A stretch of DNA of 64,000 bases from the NCBI RefSeq assembly GCF_001423765.1, contig NZ_LMPG01000010.1, positions 187,220 through 251,219 on the forward strand, read 5' to 3'. The notes under the pieces are model-generated. The model saw only the letters and a list, made by a program, of their open reading frames with translations. It was not told where the DNA came from and did no database searches. A program made the translations under genes and the position numbers. The stretch's first letter is position 1. Each line of letters opens with the position of its first letter. Shown piece after piece: positions 17,205 through 26,233 of the stretch. The DNA is from Sphingomonas sp. Leaf343 (GTDB lineage Bacteria; Pseudomonadota; Alphaproteobacteria; Sphingomonadales; Sphingomonadaceae).

Positions 17205-18007
17205 CGACTCGCCTCGCCGCCGCCTTCGCGCAGGATCACGCCGCGCTCGTCTGCTTCGTCACCGCCGGCGACCCGACGCCCGCCGCGACGCCCGCGATCC
17301 TCGACGCACTGGTCGCGGGTGGGGCGGACGTGATCGAACTGGGCATGCCCTTCACCGATCCGATGGCGGACGGCCCGGCGATCCAGAACGCCAATATCCG
17401 CAGCCTCGCGGCCGGGACGCGCACGACCGATATCCTGTCAATCGCCGCCGGGTTTCGCGCCCGCCACCCCGATGTGCCGCTGGTGCTGATGGGGTACGCC
17501 AATCCGATGCTCCGCCACGGCAGCGCCGCCTTCGCGCGCGCCGCCGCCGATGCTGGTGTCGACGGCGTGATCTGCGTCGATATCCCGCCCGAGGAGGATG
17601 ACGCGCTCGGGCCGGCCCTCCGCGCGGCGGGGATCGCCCCGATCCGGCTCGCGACGCCGACCACCGACGCCGCACGCCTGCCGACCGTCCTCGATGGCGC
17701 GGGCGGGTTCCTCTATTACGTGTCCGTTGCCGGCATCACCGGGCTTCAGCAGGCGCAGCAATCCTCGATCGAGGACGCGGTCGCGCGGTTGATGGACGCG
17801 ACCGAACTGCCCGTCGCGGTCGGTTTCGGCGTCCGCACGCCCGATCAGGCCGCCGCCATCGCGCGCGTGGCGGACGGCGTCGTCGTCGGTTCCGCGATCG
17901 TCGAGATCGTCGCCACCCACGGTGCCGATGCGCCCGGCCCCGTCACCACCTATGTCCGTTCGCTCGCCGATGCCGTCGTATCGGCCCGCAAGGTAGTCGC
18001 AGCATGA
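17201..18007 (+). CDS. trpA: Tryptophan synthase alpha subunit
   Basis: 268 aa TIM barrel that cleaves indole-3-glycerol phosphate to indole and channels it to TrpB. The catalytic Glu is in [18 protein letters not shown] and the Asp in [11 protein letters not shown]. The loop [10 protein letters not shown] and the phosphate site [11 protein letters not shown] are present. It overlaps trpB and accD (ATGA in each case). Confidence 0.98.
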   Translation: MTTRLAAAFAQDHAALVCFVTAGDPTPAATPAILDALVAGGADVIELGMPFTDPMADGPAIQNANIRSLAAGTRTTDILSIAAGFRARHPDVPLVLMGYANPMLRHGSAAFARAAADAGVDGVICVDIPPEEDDALGPALRAAGIAPIRLATPTTDAARLPTVLDGAGGFLYYVSVAGITGLQQAQQSSIEDAVARLMDATELPVAVGFGVRTPDQAAAIARVADGVVVGSAIVEIVATHGADAPGPVTTYVRSLADAVVSARKVVAA

Positions 18008-18864
18008 ATTGGCTCAACAGCGTCCGCAACGCCCTCGCCTTCGGTCCTCGCAAGGAGCAGGCGGAGGAGAATCTCTGGCACAAGTGCAAGGGATGCGGCC
18101 AGATGGTCTTCACCAAGGAGCTGGAGGAGAATCTCTACGTCTGCCCGCGGTGCGAGCATCACGAGCGGATCGGCCCGAAGATCCGCTTCGACCATATCCT
18201 CGACGAGGGCAGCTACGCCGAGCTGCCCGCCCCCAAGGTGCCCGAGGACCCGCTGAAGTTTCGCGACTCCAAGAAATATACCGACCGCATCCGCGCCGCG
18301 CGTACCGCCACCGCAGAGCCGGACGCGCTGTTGAATGCGCGCGGCACGATCCTGGGCCACCGCGTCGTGATGGGCGTGCAGGACTTCGCGTTCATGGGTG
18401 GATCGATGGGCCTGGCCGTCGGCGAAGCGTTCGTGCGCGGCGTCGAGGCGGCGATCGCCGACAAATCGCCCTATCTGATCTTCACCGCGGCCGGCGGCGC
18501 GCGGATGCAGGAAGGCATATTGTCGCTGATGCAGATGCCGCGCAGTACCGTCGCGATCCAGATGCTGCACGATGCCGGCCTGCCCTATATCGTCGTGCTG
18601 ACCGACCCGACCACGGGCGGCGTCACCGCCAGCTATGCGATGCTGGGCGACATCCAGATCGCCGAGCCGAACGCGCTGATCGGCTTTGCAGGTCAACGCG
18701 TGATCGAAAGCACGATTCGCGAAAAGCTGCCCGAGGGATTCCAGCGCGCGGAATATCTGCTCGACCACGGCATGCTGGACATGGTCGTCCACCGCAAGGA
18801 CCTGCGCGAGCGACTGGCGCAGGTGATCGGCTATCTCTGCGGCCATCGCGCGGCGGCCGCCTGA
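18004..18864 (+). CDS. accD: Acetyl-CoA carboxylase carboxyltransferase subunit beta
   Basis: 286 aa. AccD forms the carboxyltransferase with AccA and makes malonyl-CoA for fatty-acid synthesis. The N-terminal zinc ribbon is complete: CKGCG near residue 30 and CPRCEHH near 50. The crotonase-fold core has [20 protein letters not shown] and the oxyanion region [14 protein letters not shown]. It overlaps trpA and precedes folC, the order seen across alphaproteobacteria. Confidence 0.98.
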   Translation: MNWLNSVRNALAFGPRKEQAEENLWHKCKGCGQMVFTKELEENLYVCPRCEHHERIGPKIRFDHILDEGSYAELPAPKVPEDPLKFRDSKKYTDRIRAARTATAEPDALLNARGTILGHRVVMGVQDFAFMGGSMGLAVGEAFVRGVEAAIADKSPYLIFTAAGGARMQEGILSLMQMPRSTVAIQMLHDAGLPYIVVLTDPTTGGVTASYAMLGDIQIAEPNALIGFAGQRVIESTIREKLPEGFQRAEYLLDHGMLDMVVHRKDLRERLAQVIGYLCGHRAAAA

Positions 18865-18874
18865 AGCGCAGCAC

Positions 18875-18905
18875 GTCCATCCCGGCGAAGGTCGGGGTCC
18901 AGTCG
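18875..18905. repeat. Short REP-like sequence in the accD-folC gap
   Basis: The sequence TCCCGGCGAAGGTCGGG with a following GTCCAG can form a short imperfect hairpin and resembles the outer part of the element at 2740-2820 (CCCGCGAAAGCGGG then CCAGT). It is probably a degraded member of the same intergenic family. Confidence 0.45.
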
Positions 18906-18998
18906 CCGAGATCGTCGTGATGAAGCCGTGCCGCTTGTCGTCACCCGATCGCTAATGGACACCGCGCTTGGCCGGGGTGGATGCTAAAGGCTGAACGC

Positions 18999-20306
18999 AT
19001 GCCCGATCACGCCACCTCCACCCACCCCGCCGTGCAGGCGCAACTCGACCGTCTGGCCACATTGTCTCCGGGCGCCGACACCCTCGGGCTGGAACGGATC
19101 ACCGCGCTCCTCTCGCGGCTCGGCGATCCGCATCTGTCGCTGCCGCCGGTGTTCCATGTCGCGGGCACCAACGGCAAGGGATCGACCTGTGCGTTCCTCC
19201 GCGCCGCGATCGAGGCGGCGGGGCACTCGGTCCACGTCTTCAGCAGCCCGCATCTGGTCCGCTTCAACGAACGCATTCGGGTCGCCGGCCACCTGATCGA
19301 GGACGATCGGCTCGCGACGCTGCTCGCCGAAGTGCTCGACGTGGCGGACGGCATCGGCGCCAGCTTCTTCGAGGTCACGACCGCCGCAGCCTTCCTCGCC
19401 TTCGCCCGCACTTCCGCTGCCGCGACGATCGTCGAGGTCGGGCTCGGCGGCCGGCTCGACGCGACCAACGTCGTCGTCGCGCCCGTGGTGACGGGTATTG
19501 CCGCGCTGGGGATGGATCACGAGGCGTTTCTCGGCACCTCCGCCACCGGCATCGCGGCGGAGAAAGCCGGCATCGCCAAGCGTGGCGTGCCGCTGGTGAC
19601 GATGGATTACGCCCGGCCCCTGCGCGACCGCATCGCCGCCGTGGCCGCTGACGCCGGCGCGCCGGTGTTCGCACGCGGACGGGCGTGGAACAGCGAAACT
19701 GCCCGCTCGACGATGCGCTACATCGACGACGGCTTCTCCGTCGTCACCAGCCGCCCGCGCCTCGTCGGCGCACACCAGTCCCGCAATCTGGCGCTCGCCA
19801 TCGCCATGCTGCAGCATCAGGGCGCGCTGCATATTCCCGAGGCGGCGTACCGTGCTGCTGCGGACTGGGCGCAATGGCCCGCGCGCATGCAGCGCCTGTC
19901 GCCCGGACCGTTGACGGATCGCCTCCCGGACGGATCGGAACTCTGGATCGACGGCGCCCACAATCCCTCCGCCGCCGCGCCCGTCGCCCGAGCGTTGCGA
20001 ACGATCGCCCGGGGGCGCCCGGTAACGCTGGTGCTTGGCATGCTGGCCAACAAGGATGCTGCGGATGTTCTCCGGCTGCTGTCACCGTCCGTTGCGCATG
20101 TCGTGGCGGTGCCGGTGGCCGGGCACGCGCATCATGTACCGCGGGACCTGGCCGGGGTCGCAGTCCGGTTCGGCCTCGAAGTCACCACGGCCATGACGCT
20201 GGAGGAGGCGCTAAGTCACGTCCGGCAACCCGCGCCGGTCCTGATCGCAGGGTCGCTCTACCTTGCTGGCGAAGCGCTCGCCGCCAATGGCGAACCGCCG
20301 GCCTAG
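18999..20306 (+). CDS. folC: Bifunctional folylpolyglutamate/dihydrofolate synthase
   Basis: 435 aa. FolC adds glutamate to dihydropteroate and to folates. The P-loop VAGTNGKGSTCAFLRAA lies near residue 52, followed by FSSPHLVRFNERIRV and VEVGLGGRLDATNV. The Mur-ligase C-terminal domain has LWIDGAHNPSAAAPVARAL and LVLGMLANKDAADVL. An in-frame ATG at 18981 would add six residues; the ATG at 18999 is preceded by AAAGG and gives the usual MPDH start. It ends the biosynthetic cluster. Confidence 0.95.
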   Translation: MPDHATSTHPAVQAQLDRLATLSPGADTLGLERITALLSRLGDPHLSLPPVFHVAGTNGKGSTCAFLRAAIEAAGHSVHVFSSPHLVRFNERIRVAGHLIEDDRLATLLAEVLDVADGIGASFFEVTTAAAFLAFARTSAAATIVEVGLGGRLDATNVVVAPVVTGIAALGMDHEAFLGTSATGIAAEKAGIAKRGVPLVTMDYARPLRDRIAAVAADAGAPVFARGRAWNSETARSTMRYIDDGFSVVTSRPRLVGAHQSRNLALAIAMLQHQGALHIPEAAYRAAADWAQWPARMQRLSPGPLTDRLPDGSELWIDGAHNPSAAAPVARALRTIARGRPVTLVLGMLANKDAADVLRLLSPSVAHVVAVPVAGHAHHVPRDLAGVAVRFGLEVTTAMTLEEALSHVRQPAPVLIAGSLYLAGEALAANGEPPA

Positions 20307-20323
20307 TTGCTATTGACTTGCAA
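20307..20323 (+). promoter_or_regulatory. Fur-like inverted repeat upstream of the DUF6628 gene
   Basis: TTGC at 20307-20310 and GCAA at 20320-20323 flank TATTGACTT, giving a 17-bp inverted repeat with inner arms TATTG and CAATA. A TTGACT at 20313-20318 could be a -35 element inside it. The form is close to alphaproteobacterial Fur-family sites (TGC...GCA with an AT-rich middle). It is 44 bp before the ATG at 20367. Assignment is by pattern only. Confidence 0.45.
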
Positions 20324-20366
20324 TAACGGATCGCAGACGTTGCCCGCATAGCCGCGGAGCAACGCC

Positions 20367-20786
20367 ATGACCGACACCCTCGCCCTCCTGCCCCACACCC
20401 TGCCACGCTGTCAGAACGCGCGACTCGCATTGTTCGCGATCCGGCGGATGGGCGCGCACGGCCTCAACGACGCCTGCGCCGCGCACAGCATCTTCACCAG
20501 CTTCGGACAGGATTTCCGCCGGCCCTTGATGCTCCTGCGGGCCTTGATGGCGGACCTCGCGGCGCATGCCGGCGGCACGATCGCCATCGCGCCGTGCTGC
20601 TGTGCGCGGATGACGTCCGCAGAGGCGGCGTTGCTGTCGATCCTTCAGCGGATCGAGACGGAGCCGGTGCAGGCGCAGTTCCTGATGAGCGACCTGCTCG
20701 GCATCCGCCGCGTGGAGGGGCCGCTGATGGCGGCGGCGGCGGTGACGGCAGCTTTCGCCGACGCCGGCCGCCCGATCGCGGCCTGA
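20367..20786 (+). CDS. DUF6628-like protein
   Basis: 139 aa soluble protein. It matches a sphingomonad family by its segments LALFAIRRMGAHGLNDACAAH, FRRPLMLLRALMADLA and IAPCCCARMTSAEAALL. Three consecutive cysteines (77-79) are the most notable feature and could bind a metal, but no activity is known. GGAG lies 8 nt before the ATG. It has its own upstream repeat (20307-20323) after folC, so it is probably a separate transcription unit. It is convergent with the AmpG-like gene. Confidence 0.75.
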   Translation: MTDTLALLPHTLPRCQNARLALFAIRRMGAHGLNDACAAHSIFTSFGQDFRRPLMLLRALMADLAAHAGGTIAIAPCCCARMTSAEAALLSILQRIETEPVQAQFLMSDLLGIRRVEGPLMAAAAVTAAFADAGRPIAA

Positions 20787-20790
20787 TCCG

Positions 20791-22125
20791 TCAATCCGCC
20801 CGTGCGTCGCCCCCACCGGCGACGCCCGCGCTGCCGATCGAGCGGTCGACCAGTCCGCTGCGGCTCATCCACCAGAACAGCGCCACGCCCGGCAGCGCGA
20901 GCGCCGTCGTCAGCAGGTAAAAGTCGACATAACCGAAACGCTCGATCAGCGCGCCAGCGGTGGTGCCCGTCACGATCCGCCCGACGATGCTCGCCGCCGC
21001 GGAGATCAAGGCGAATTGCGCGGCGGTGAAGCGCAGGTCGCACAGCGCGGAGAAATACGCGATGACGACGACCCCGCCGAACCCGCTCGCCGCATTCTCG
21101 AACCCGATCGCACCGGCCATGCCCCAGTTGCTGTGGCCCGCCGCCGCCAGTGCCGCGAAGGACAGGTTGGACACCGCCATCAGCACGAGCGCGAGCAGCA
21201 CCGAGCGCTTCATGCCCATCCTCGCATACAGCACGCCGCCGACGAATATCCCGACCAGATAGGCGATGAATCCGACGCCAACGTCGTAGAACGCGATCTC
21301 GTCGCCGGTGAAGCCAAGCTCGTCGAACAACAGCCGCAGCGTCAGGTTCGCCAGCGTATCGCCGACCTTGTGAATCAGGATGAACAGCAGCACGAGCACG
21401 GCACCCTCGCGCGCGAAGAACTGTACGAACGGCCCCCAGATCGCTTTCAGCCCCTCCGCAAAACCGCGCCGCTCGACCGGGTCGCGTCGTCGCGGCGGCT
21501 CGCCGAGGAGCAGGCCAGCCAGCATCGCGGGCAACGCGAAGGTGGCGCACGCCAGATATCCCGCGCTCCACCCGGCGCGCTCGGCCACCACCAGCGCCAG
21601 CGCGCCCGCCCCCGCCGATCCGATCCGCCAGCCATATTGGCTCATCCCCGATCCCACGCCGAGCTGACGCGGCTCCAGCACCTCGATCCGGTAGGCGTCG
21701 ATGACGATGTCGAACGTCGCGCCGGCCGCGCCGACCAGAATGGCCGCCGTCGCCGCCGCGCCGATGCTCGCCGCCGGATCGACCAGCGCCAGATTGGCGA
21801 CGGCGGCGATCACCAGCACGCCGGCCAGGATCAGCCACGATACGCGCTGGCCCAGCCGCCCCAGCACCGGCAGCCGAACGCCGTCGACCACCCACGCCCA
21901 GAGCCATTTGAGATTATAGACGAGGAAGGCGAGGCTGAAGGCCGTGACGGTCTTCTTGTCGATCCCGTCCTGCGCCAGCCGCGTCGTCAGCGTCGCGCCG
22001 ATCATCGCATAGGGAAAGCCCGACGATATTCCGAGCGCCAGCGCCGCCAGCGGTTGCCGTTCCAGATACGGCGCAACCCCGTCCCGCCAGCCCGTCCGTT
22101 CGGTCATTCCCGCCCCTTCGCTCAT
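20791..22125 (-). CDS. AmpG-like MFS permease
   Basis: 444 aa with 12 or more predicted membrane helices. The first helices read LALGISSGFPYAMIGATLTTRLAQDGI, then KWLWAWVVDGVRLP and TFDIVIDAYRIEVLEP. These are signatures of AmpG-type permeases, which import GlcNAc-anhydromuropeptides for peptidoglycan recycling. A second ATG seven codons in is an alternative start. The response-regulator gene is 22 bp upstream on the same strand. The substrate is inferred from family; no amidase or beta-lactamase gene is near. Confidence 0.85.
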   Translation of the reverse strand: MSEGAGMTERTGWRDGVAPYLERQPLAALALGISSGFPYAMIGATLTTRLAQDGIDKKTVTAFSLAFLVYNLKWLWAWVVDGVRLPVLGRLGQRVSWLILAGVLVIAAVANLALVDPAASIGAAATAAILVGAAGATFDIVIDAYRIEVLEPRQLGVGSGMSQYGWRIGSAGAGALALVVAERAGWSAGYLACATFALPAMLAGLLLGEPPRRRDPVERRGFAEGLKAIWGPFVQFFAREGAVLVLLFILIHKVGDTLANLTLRLLFDELGFTGDEIAFYDVGVGFIAYLVGIFVGGVLYARMGMKRSVLLALVLMAVSNLSFAALAAAGHSNWGMAGAIGFENAASGFGGVVVIAYFSALCDLRFTAAQFALISAAASIVGRIVTGTTAGALIERFGYVDFYLLTTALALPGVALFWWMSRSGLVDRSIGSAGVAGGGDARAD

Positions 22126-22147
22126 CGACGGGCAGCATAGCCGCGCG

Positions 22148-22630
22148 TCAGTCGAGCGTCACGCCGCTTCCGTCGCTGCCATTGGCGAACAGGGTGAAAC
22201 CCGGCGGCAACCGCTTGGGCGGCTTGCCGGCCATTCCCGCCTCGATCGCGCCGATCGCGGCGATCAGGTCCCGCTGGCCATAAGGTTTGGCAAGGCACCC
22301 GGCGGCCAGTTCGATCGCTTCCGGCGGACAGGCCCCCGTCACGAACATCACCGCGACCCCGCGCTGGCGGGCTGCGCGCGCGACCTCGACGCCGGAGCCG
22401 TCGGCGAGGTTGACGTCTACCAGCACGAGGTCGATCGCCTCGCCGTCCGCCAGTACGGCCACGGCATCGGCGACCCGGTCCACGGTCGCGACGATCTCGA
22501 AATCGGCGTCGGTCAGGATATGCTCGGCGTCGAACGCCACGAGGGGTTCGTCCTCCACGACGAGGAGCCGGACGATCCGCCGTTTTTTCTTGCCGAACAA
22601 CACGCCCGTCCGCCCGATCGTTACGCCCAT
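22148..22630 (-). CDS. Stand-alone response regulator receiver protein
   Basis: 160 aa. A single CheY-like receiver domain: the acidic pair in LLVVEDEPLVAFDAEHIL, phospho-acceptor Asp in DLVLVDVNLADGSG, the conserved Thr in VMFVTGA, and the Lys in CLAKPYGQRDL. There is no output domain; the C-terminal 25 residues are short and Pro/Gly-rich. The N-terminus is basic (GKKKRRIVR). No histidine kinase is in the window, so it may act through protein contact or with an orphan kinase. It precedes the AmpG-like gene by 17 bp and is divergent from rluB. Confidence 0.9.
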   Translation of the reverse strand: MGVTIGRTGVLFGKKKRRIVRLLVVEDEPLVAFDAEHILTDADFEIVATVDRVADAVAVLADGEAIDLVLVDVNLADGSGVEVARAARQRGVAVMFVTGACPPEAIELAAGCLAKPYGQRDLIAAIGAIEAGMAGKPPKRLPPGFTLFANGSDGSGVTLD

Positions 22631-22706
22631 GACGCATAACGCACTTGGATCGTAACGGACGCAAAGATTTTTCGCGTCGGCGCGCAATCCGCAGTATTCG
22701 CCGCCC

Positions 22707-24149
22707 ATGACCAACGAGAAGACCGCAGAAGGTGCCCCCGAGGGCGATCGTATCGCCAAGCTGCTCGCCCGCGCCGGCATCGCCTCTCGCCGGGAGGTGG
22801 AGCGGATGATCGCAGAGGGCCGGATCGCGATAGACGGCAAGGTGCTCGACACCCCCGCCACCGTGCTCGCGTCGCTGGCGGGCGTCACCGTCGACGGCAA
22901 GCCGGTCGCGGCGCCCGAGCCGGCGCGGCTGTTCCTCTATCACAAACCGCCCGGACTGCTGGTGACGGAACGCGATCCCGCCGGGCGGCTGACGATCTAC
23001 GACCGGCTGCCCACTGATTTGCCGCGGCTGGTGCCGGTCGGTCGGCTCGATCTCGCCACGGAAGGGCTGCTGTTGCTGACCACTGACGGCGGGCTGAAGC
23101 GGACGCTGGAACTGCCCGCGACCGGCGTCGAGCGGACCTATCGCGCACGTGCCTATGGCGAGATCACGCAGGCGCGGCTGGAGGAGCTGATCGACGGCAT
23201 CGAGATCGAGGGCATCCGCTACGGGTCGATCGACGCCAATCTGGAACGGCGGACGGGCGCAAACGTCTGGATCGAACTCACGCTGACCGAGGGCAAGAAC
23301 CGCGAAGTCCGCCGCGTGCTGGAATATCTCGGCCTTCAGGTCTCGCGCCTGATCCGTACCCGCTACGGCCCGTTCGTGCTGGGCGAGTTGCAGCCGAACG
23401 AGATCGGCGAGGCGCGTGGCACCGACATCGCCACCTTCCGCCGCTCGCTCGAGGGTTCCAAGCGCGGCAAGGGCCAGGAGCAGGCGATCGTCGAGGTCGA
23501 GGCTCGCGTCGTCGCGCCGCCGCCGCCCCCCCCCACGCCTGCGACCAGCCGCTCCGTCGCGACGGAGCGCCCGCGACCGGAGCCGGTGCGCGTCAATCGC
23601 GGTGCTACAACGGCTGGATGGGGCAGCCGCACGCGCCCCAGCCGCCCCACCGTCGAACCCGATGCCCCACGCACCCGCGGTCGCCCGCCACTGCGTGACG
23701 GCGTCGAGGCGCGCGCGCCGCGTCCTGCTGCGGACGGCGAGCGCAGCGGTCGCTTCGTGCGCGACCGCGGCGACGACGCGCGCGCGCCCCGCTCGCGCGC
23801 CGACAGCGATCCGCGCGCCAGCCGTGATCGGTCCGACGATCGGCCGCGTGCAGCATCCGGGAGCCGGCCTTTCGCCGGCCGTTCCGACGATCAGTCGCGC
23901 GCTCGCGGGACTGCGCCCGGCAATCGCGCGTTCGGCGTTCGCACGGACGACCAGTCGCGGTCGCGCGGTCCCTCGAAAGGCCCAGCCGGCGGCCGCGGCC
24001 ATCCTCCCCGTGCCAGTCAGGACGGCGGCAAGCCTCCCGCGCGCGGCGGCGGTGGCGGCAAAGGTCCCGCGGGCGGTCGTGGCCATCCGCCCGGAGGTCC
24101 GAAGGGGGGCGCCCCCGGGGGCGGCGCACCGCGCGGAGGGAAGCGCTGA
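22707..24149 (+). CDS. rluB: rRNA pseudouridine synthase (RluB-like) with long disordered tail
   Basis: 480 aa. The N-terminal S4 RNA-binding domain (RIAKLLARAGIASRREVERM) and the catalytic pseudouridine synthase domain are present. The catalytic Asp is in VPVGRLDLATEGLLLLTTDG near residue 120. RluB modifies U2605 of 23S rRNA in E. coli. From about residue 255 to the end the protein is Arg/Gly/Pro/Asp-rich, with repeated SDDRPRA/RSDDQSRARG-like units and a Gly-rich end. Such tails occur on RluB-like proteins but this one is long. It overlaps rsmD (TGATG). Confidence 0.93.
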   Translation: MTNEKTAEGAPEGDRIAKLLARAGIASRREVERMIAEGRIAIDGKVLDTPATVLASLAGVTVDGKPVAAPEPARLFLYHKPPGLLVTERDPAGRLTIYDRLPTDLPRLVPVGRLDLATEGLLLLTTDGGLKRTLELPATGVERTYRARAYGEITQARLEELIDGIEIEGIRYGSIDANLERRTGANVWIELTLTEGKNREVRRVLEYLGLQVSRLIRTRYGPFVLGELQPNEIGEARGTDIATFRRSLEGSKRGKGQEQAIVEVEARVVAPPPPPPTPATSRSVATERPRPEPVRVNRGATTAGWGSRTRPSRPTVEPDAPRTRGRPPLRDGVEARAPRPAADGERSGRFVRDRGDDARAPRSRADSDPRASRDRSDDRPRAASGSRPFAGRSDDQSRARGTAPGNRAFGVRTDDQSRSRGPSKGPAGGRGHPPRASQDGGKPPARGGGGGKGPAGGRGHPPGGPKGGAPGGGAPRGGKR

Positions 24150-24688
24150 TGCGGGTGATCTCAGGACAGTGGCGCGGGCGTCCGCTCGTCGCACCCAAGG
24201 GCGACGCGACCCGCCCGACCGCCGACCGCACGCGGGAGGCTCTGTTCTCGATGCTGGCCAGCCGCCTCGGCAGCTTCGAGGGACTGGCGGTGGCCGACCT
24301 GTTCGCCGGCTCGGGCGCGCTCGGGATCGAGGCGCTGTCGCGTGGTGCGGCGTCCTGCCTGTTCGTGGAGCAGGACCGGCCAGCGATCGACGCGCTCAAG
24401 GCCAATCTGGAGAAGCTCGGCGTGCGGGCCGACGTCCGCGCGACGTCGGTGCTGGCGCTCGGACCCGCGCCCGCGCCGCTCGATCTGGTGATGATGGACC
24501 CGCCCTACGGCACCGGTGCCGCGGCGGTGGCGCTCGACAAGCTGGGGCGGCTCGGCTGGTTCGGTCCCGCGACGTGGATCAGCGTGGAAACCGCCAAGCA
24601 GGACGAACTGGACGTACCCGGATTCACCGTCGACGCTTCCCGGGTTCACGGCAAAGCGAGGGTCACGCTGCTGCGCCGCGAGGGGTGA
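24149..24688 (+). CDS. rsmD: 16S rRNA (guanine(966)-N(2))-methyltransferase
   Basis: 179 aa. It methylates G966 of 16S rRNA using S-adenosylmethionine. It starts MRVISGQWRGRPL, typical of RsmD. The SAM site is DLFAGSGALGIEALSRGA near residue 50, and the catalytic motif LVMMDPPYGTG near residue 115. It is translationally coupled to rluB and ends convergent with the sugar permease gene. Confidence 0.97.
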   Translation: MRVISGQWRGRPLVAPKGDATRPTADRTREALFSMLASRLGSFEGLAVADLFAGSGALGIEALSRGAASCLFVEQDRPAIDALKANLEKLGVRADVRATSVLALGPAPAPLDLVMMDPPYGTGAAAVALDKLGRLGWFGPATWISVETAKQDELDVPGFTVDASRVHGKARVTLLRREG

Positions 24689-24739
24689 TCCGGCTCGATC
24701 TTCTCGGATCCCGCCAAAAAGGAAGTACTCGGGCCAGCC

Positions 24740-26233
24740 CTAACCCTCGACCGCATCCTCCCGCACCCGCAGCATCGACACCGCCGCCAGCGCCATCACC
24801 GCTGCGGCGAAGGCCATCGTCCAGATCGGCTCGGTCGGGAAGAAATGCTTCATGATCGTGCCCATCACCGTCGCCACCAGCAATTGCGGCACCACGACGA
24901 AGATGTTGAACAGCCCCATATAGATGCCGAGCTTCCGCTGCGGCAGGCTGGAGGCGAGGATCGCGTAGGGCATTGCGAGGATCGACGCCCACGCGATACC
25001 GATTCCGACCTCCGCCAGCAGCAGCATCGCCGGCGAACGGATCACGAAGAACGACAGGAACGACACCGCACCGATCGCCAGCGCGCCGGCATGCGTCCGC
25101 ACCTTGCCGAAGCGTCGCGCGACCGGCTGGAGCAGGAACGCCGCGACGATCGCCGCGACCAGATTGTACGCGGCGAACATGATCCCGACCCAGTTGCCGC
25201 CCTGATTATACGCCTCGCTGGCGGGATCGGCCGAGCCGTAGACATATTGGGCGACGACCGGCGTGGTGTAGATCCACATGATGAACAGCGCCGACCAGGT
25301 GAAGAACTGCGTCAGCGCCAGCCGCTTCATGATCGGCGGCATGCCGGAAAAATCGCCGACGACGTTGGTCAGCAGATTGTCGCGATTGCCGCGTGCGTAC
25401 ATGGCACCCGCCGCCAGCCGCGCGATCCCGTAGAACGCGACCAGCCCGCCGAGCAGGTACAGCTCCTTCTCCAGCCCGAGCACCGCCACGACCAGCGTGA
25501 TCGCCAGCCCCGCGCCGATCCACACCAGCCCTCCGACCGTGGAGGCGGGCGGCACCGGCGGCACGTCATGCTCGCCGGCTTCATGCCCCTCGAACGCCGC
25601 CAGTTCCGCCGGGCTGTATTCGCGCGTCGTCAGTACGGTCCACAGCACCGACGCCAGCAGCGCCGCACCGCCGAAATAGAAGGACCAGAGGACCGTGTCG
25701 GGGATACCGCCACCCGGATGGAAGTTGCGGACGCCGAACCGGTCGAGCAGGAACGGTGTCGCCGACCCGATCACCGCCCCCGCACCGATGAACGCGGTCT
25801 GGAGAGCGTAGCCCGCCGTATGCTGATCCTTGCGCAGCATATCGCCGACGAACGCGCGGAACGGCTCCATCGCGATGTTGAGCGACGCGTCGAGCATCCA
25901 CAGCAGCATCGCCGCCGCCATCAGCCCCGGCGCGTTCGGCATCCCGACCAGCGCCAGCGCGGCCAGCACCGCACCGGCGAAGAAATACGGCCGCCGCCGC
26001 CCGAACCGGCCCCAGGTACGATCCGAGTAATGGCCGATGATAGGCTGCACCAGCAGGCCGGTCAGCGGCGCGGCGATCCACAGCACCGCCAGATTGTCCA
26101 GGCTCTCGCCCAGCGACTGGAAGATGCGGCTCATATTCGCGTTCTGCAGCGCGAAGCCGATCTGGATGCCGAAGAACCCGAACGAGATGTTCCACAGGCC
26201 CGCGAACCCCTGCCGCGGCTTGTCCGTCTTCAT
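24740..26233 (-). CDS. MFS sugar permease (SLC45/MalY-like), maltodextrin uptake
   Basis: 497 aa inner-membrane carrier with 12 helices. It starts GFAGLWNISFGFFGIQIGFA and has the family motif GHYSDRTWGRFGRRRPYFF between helices 2 and 3, as in the glycoside-pentoside-hexuronide/SLC45 sugar carriers. The long central loop is acidic. In Caulobacter a similar permease (MalY) carries maltose. The ATG at 26233 overlaps the lacI-like stop (ATGA), so the two form one transcript. The neighbours (TonB-dependent receptor, alpha-amylase) support maltose or maltodextrin as substrate. Confidence 0.85.
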   Translation of the reverse strand: MKTDKPRQGFAGLWNISFGFFGIQIGFALQNANMSRIFQSLGESLDNLAVLWIAAPLTGLLVQPIIGHYSDRTWGRFGRRRPYFFAGAVLAALALVGMPNAPGLMAAAMLLWMLDASLNIAMEPFRAFVGDMLRKDQHTAGYALQTAFIGAGAVIGSATPFLLDRFGVRNFHPGGGIPDTVLWSFYFGGAALLASVLWTVLTTREYSPAELAAFEGHEAGEHDVPPVPPASTVGGLVWIGAGLAITLVVAVLGLEKELYLLGGLVAFYGIARLAAGAMYARGNRDNLLTNVVGDFSGMPPIMKRLALTQFFTWSALFIMWIYTTPVVAQYVYGSADPASEAYNQGGNWVGIMFAAYNLVAAIVAAFLLQPVARRFGKVRTHAGALAIGAVSFLSFFVIRSPAMLLLAEVGIGIAWASILAMPYAILASSLPQRKLGIYMGLFNIFVVVPQLLVATVMGTIMKHFFPTEPIWTMAFAAAVMALAAVSMLRVREDAVEG

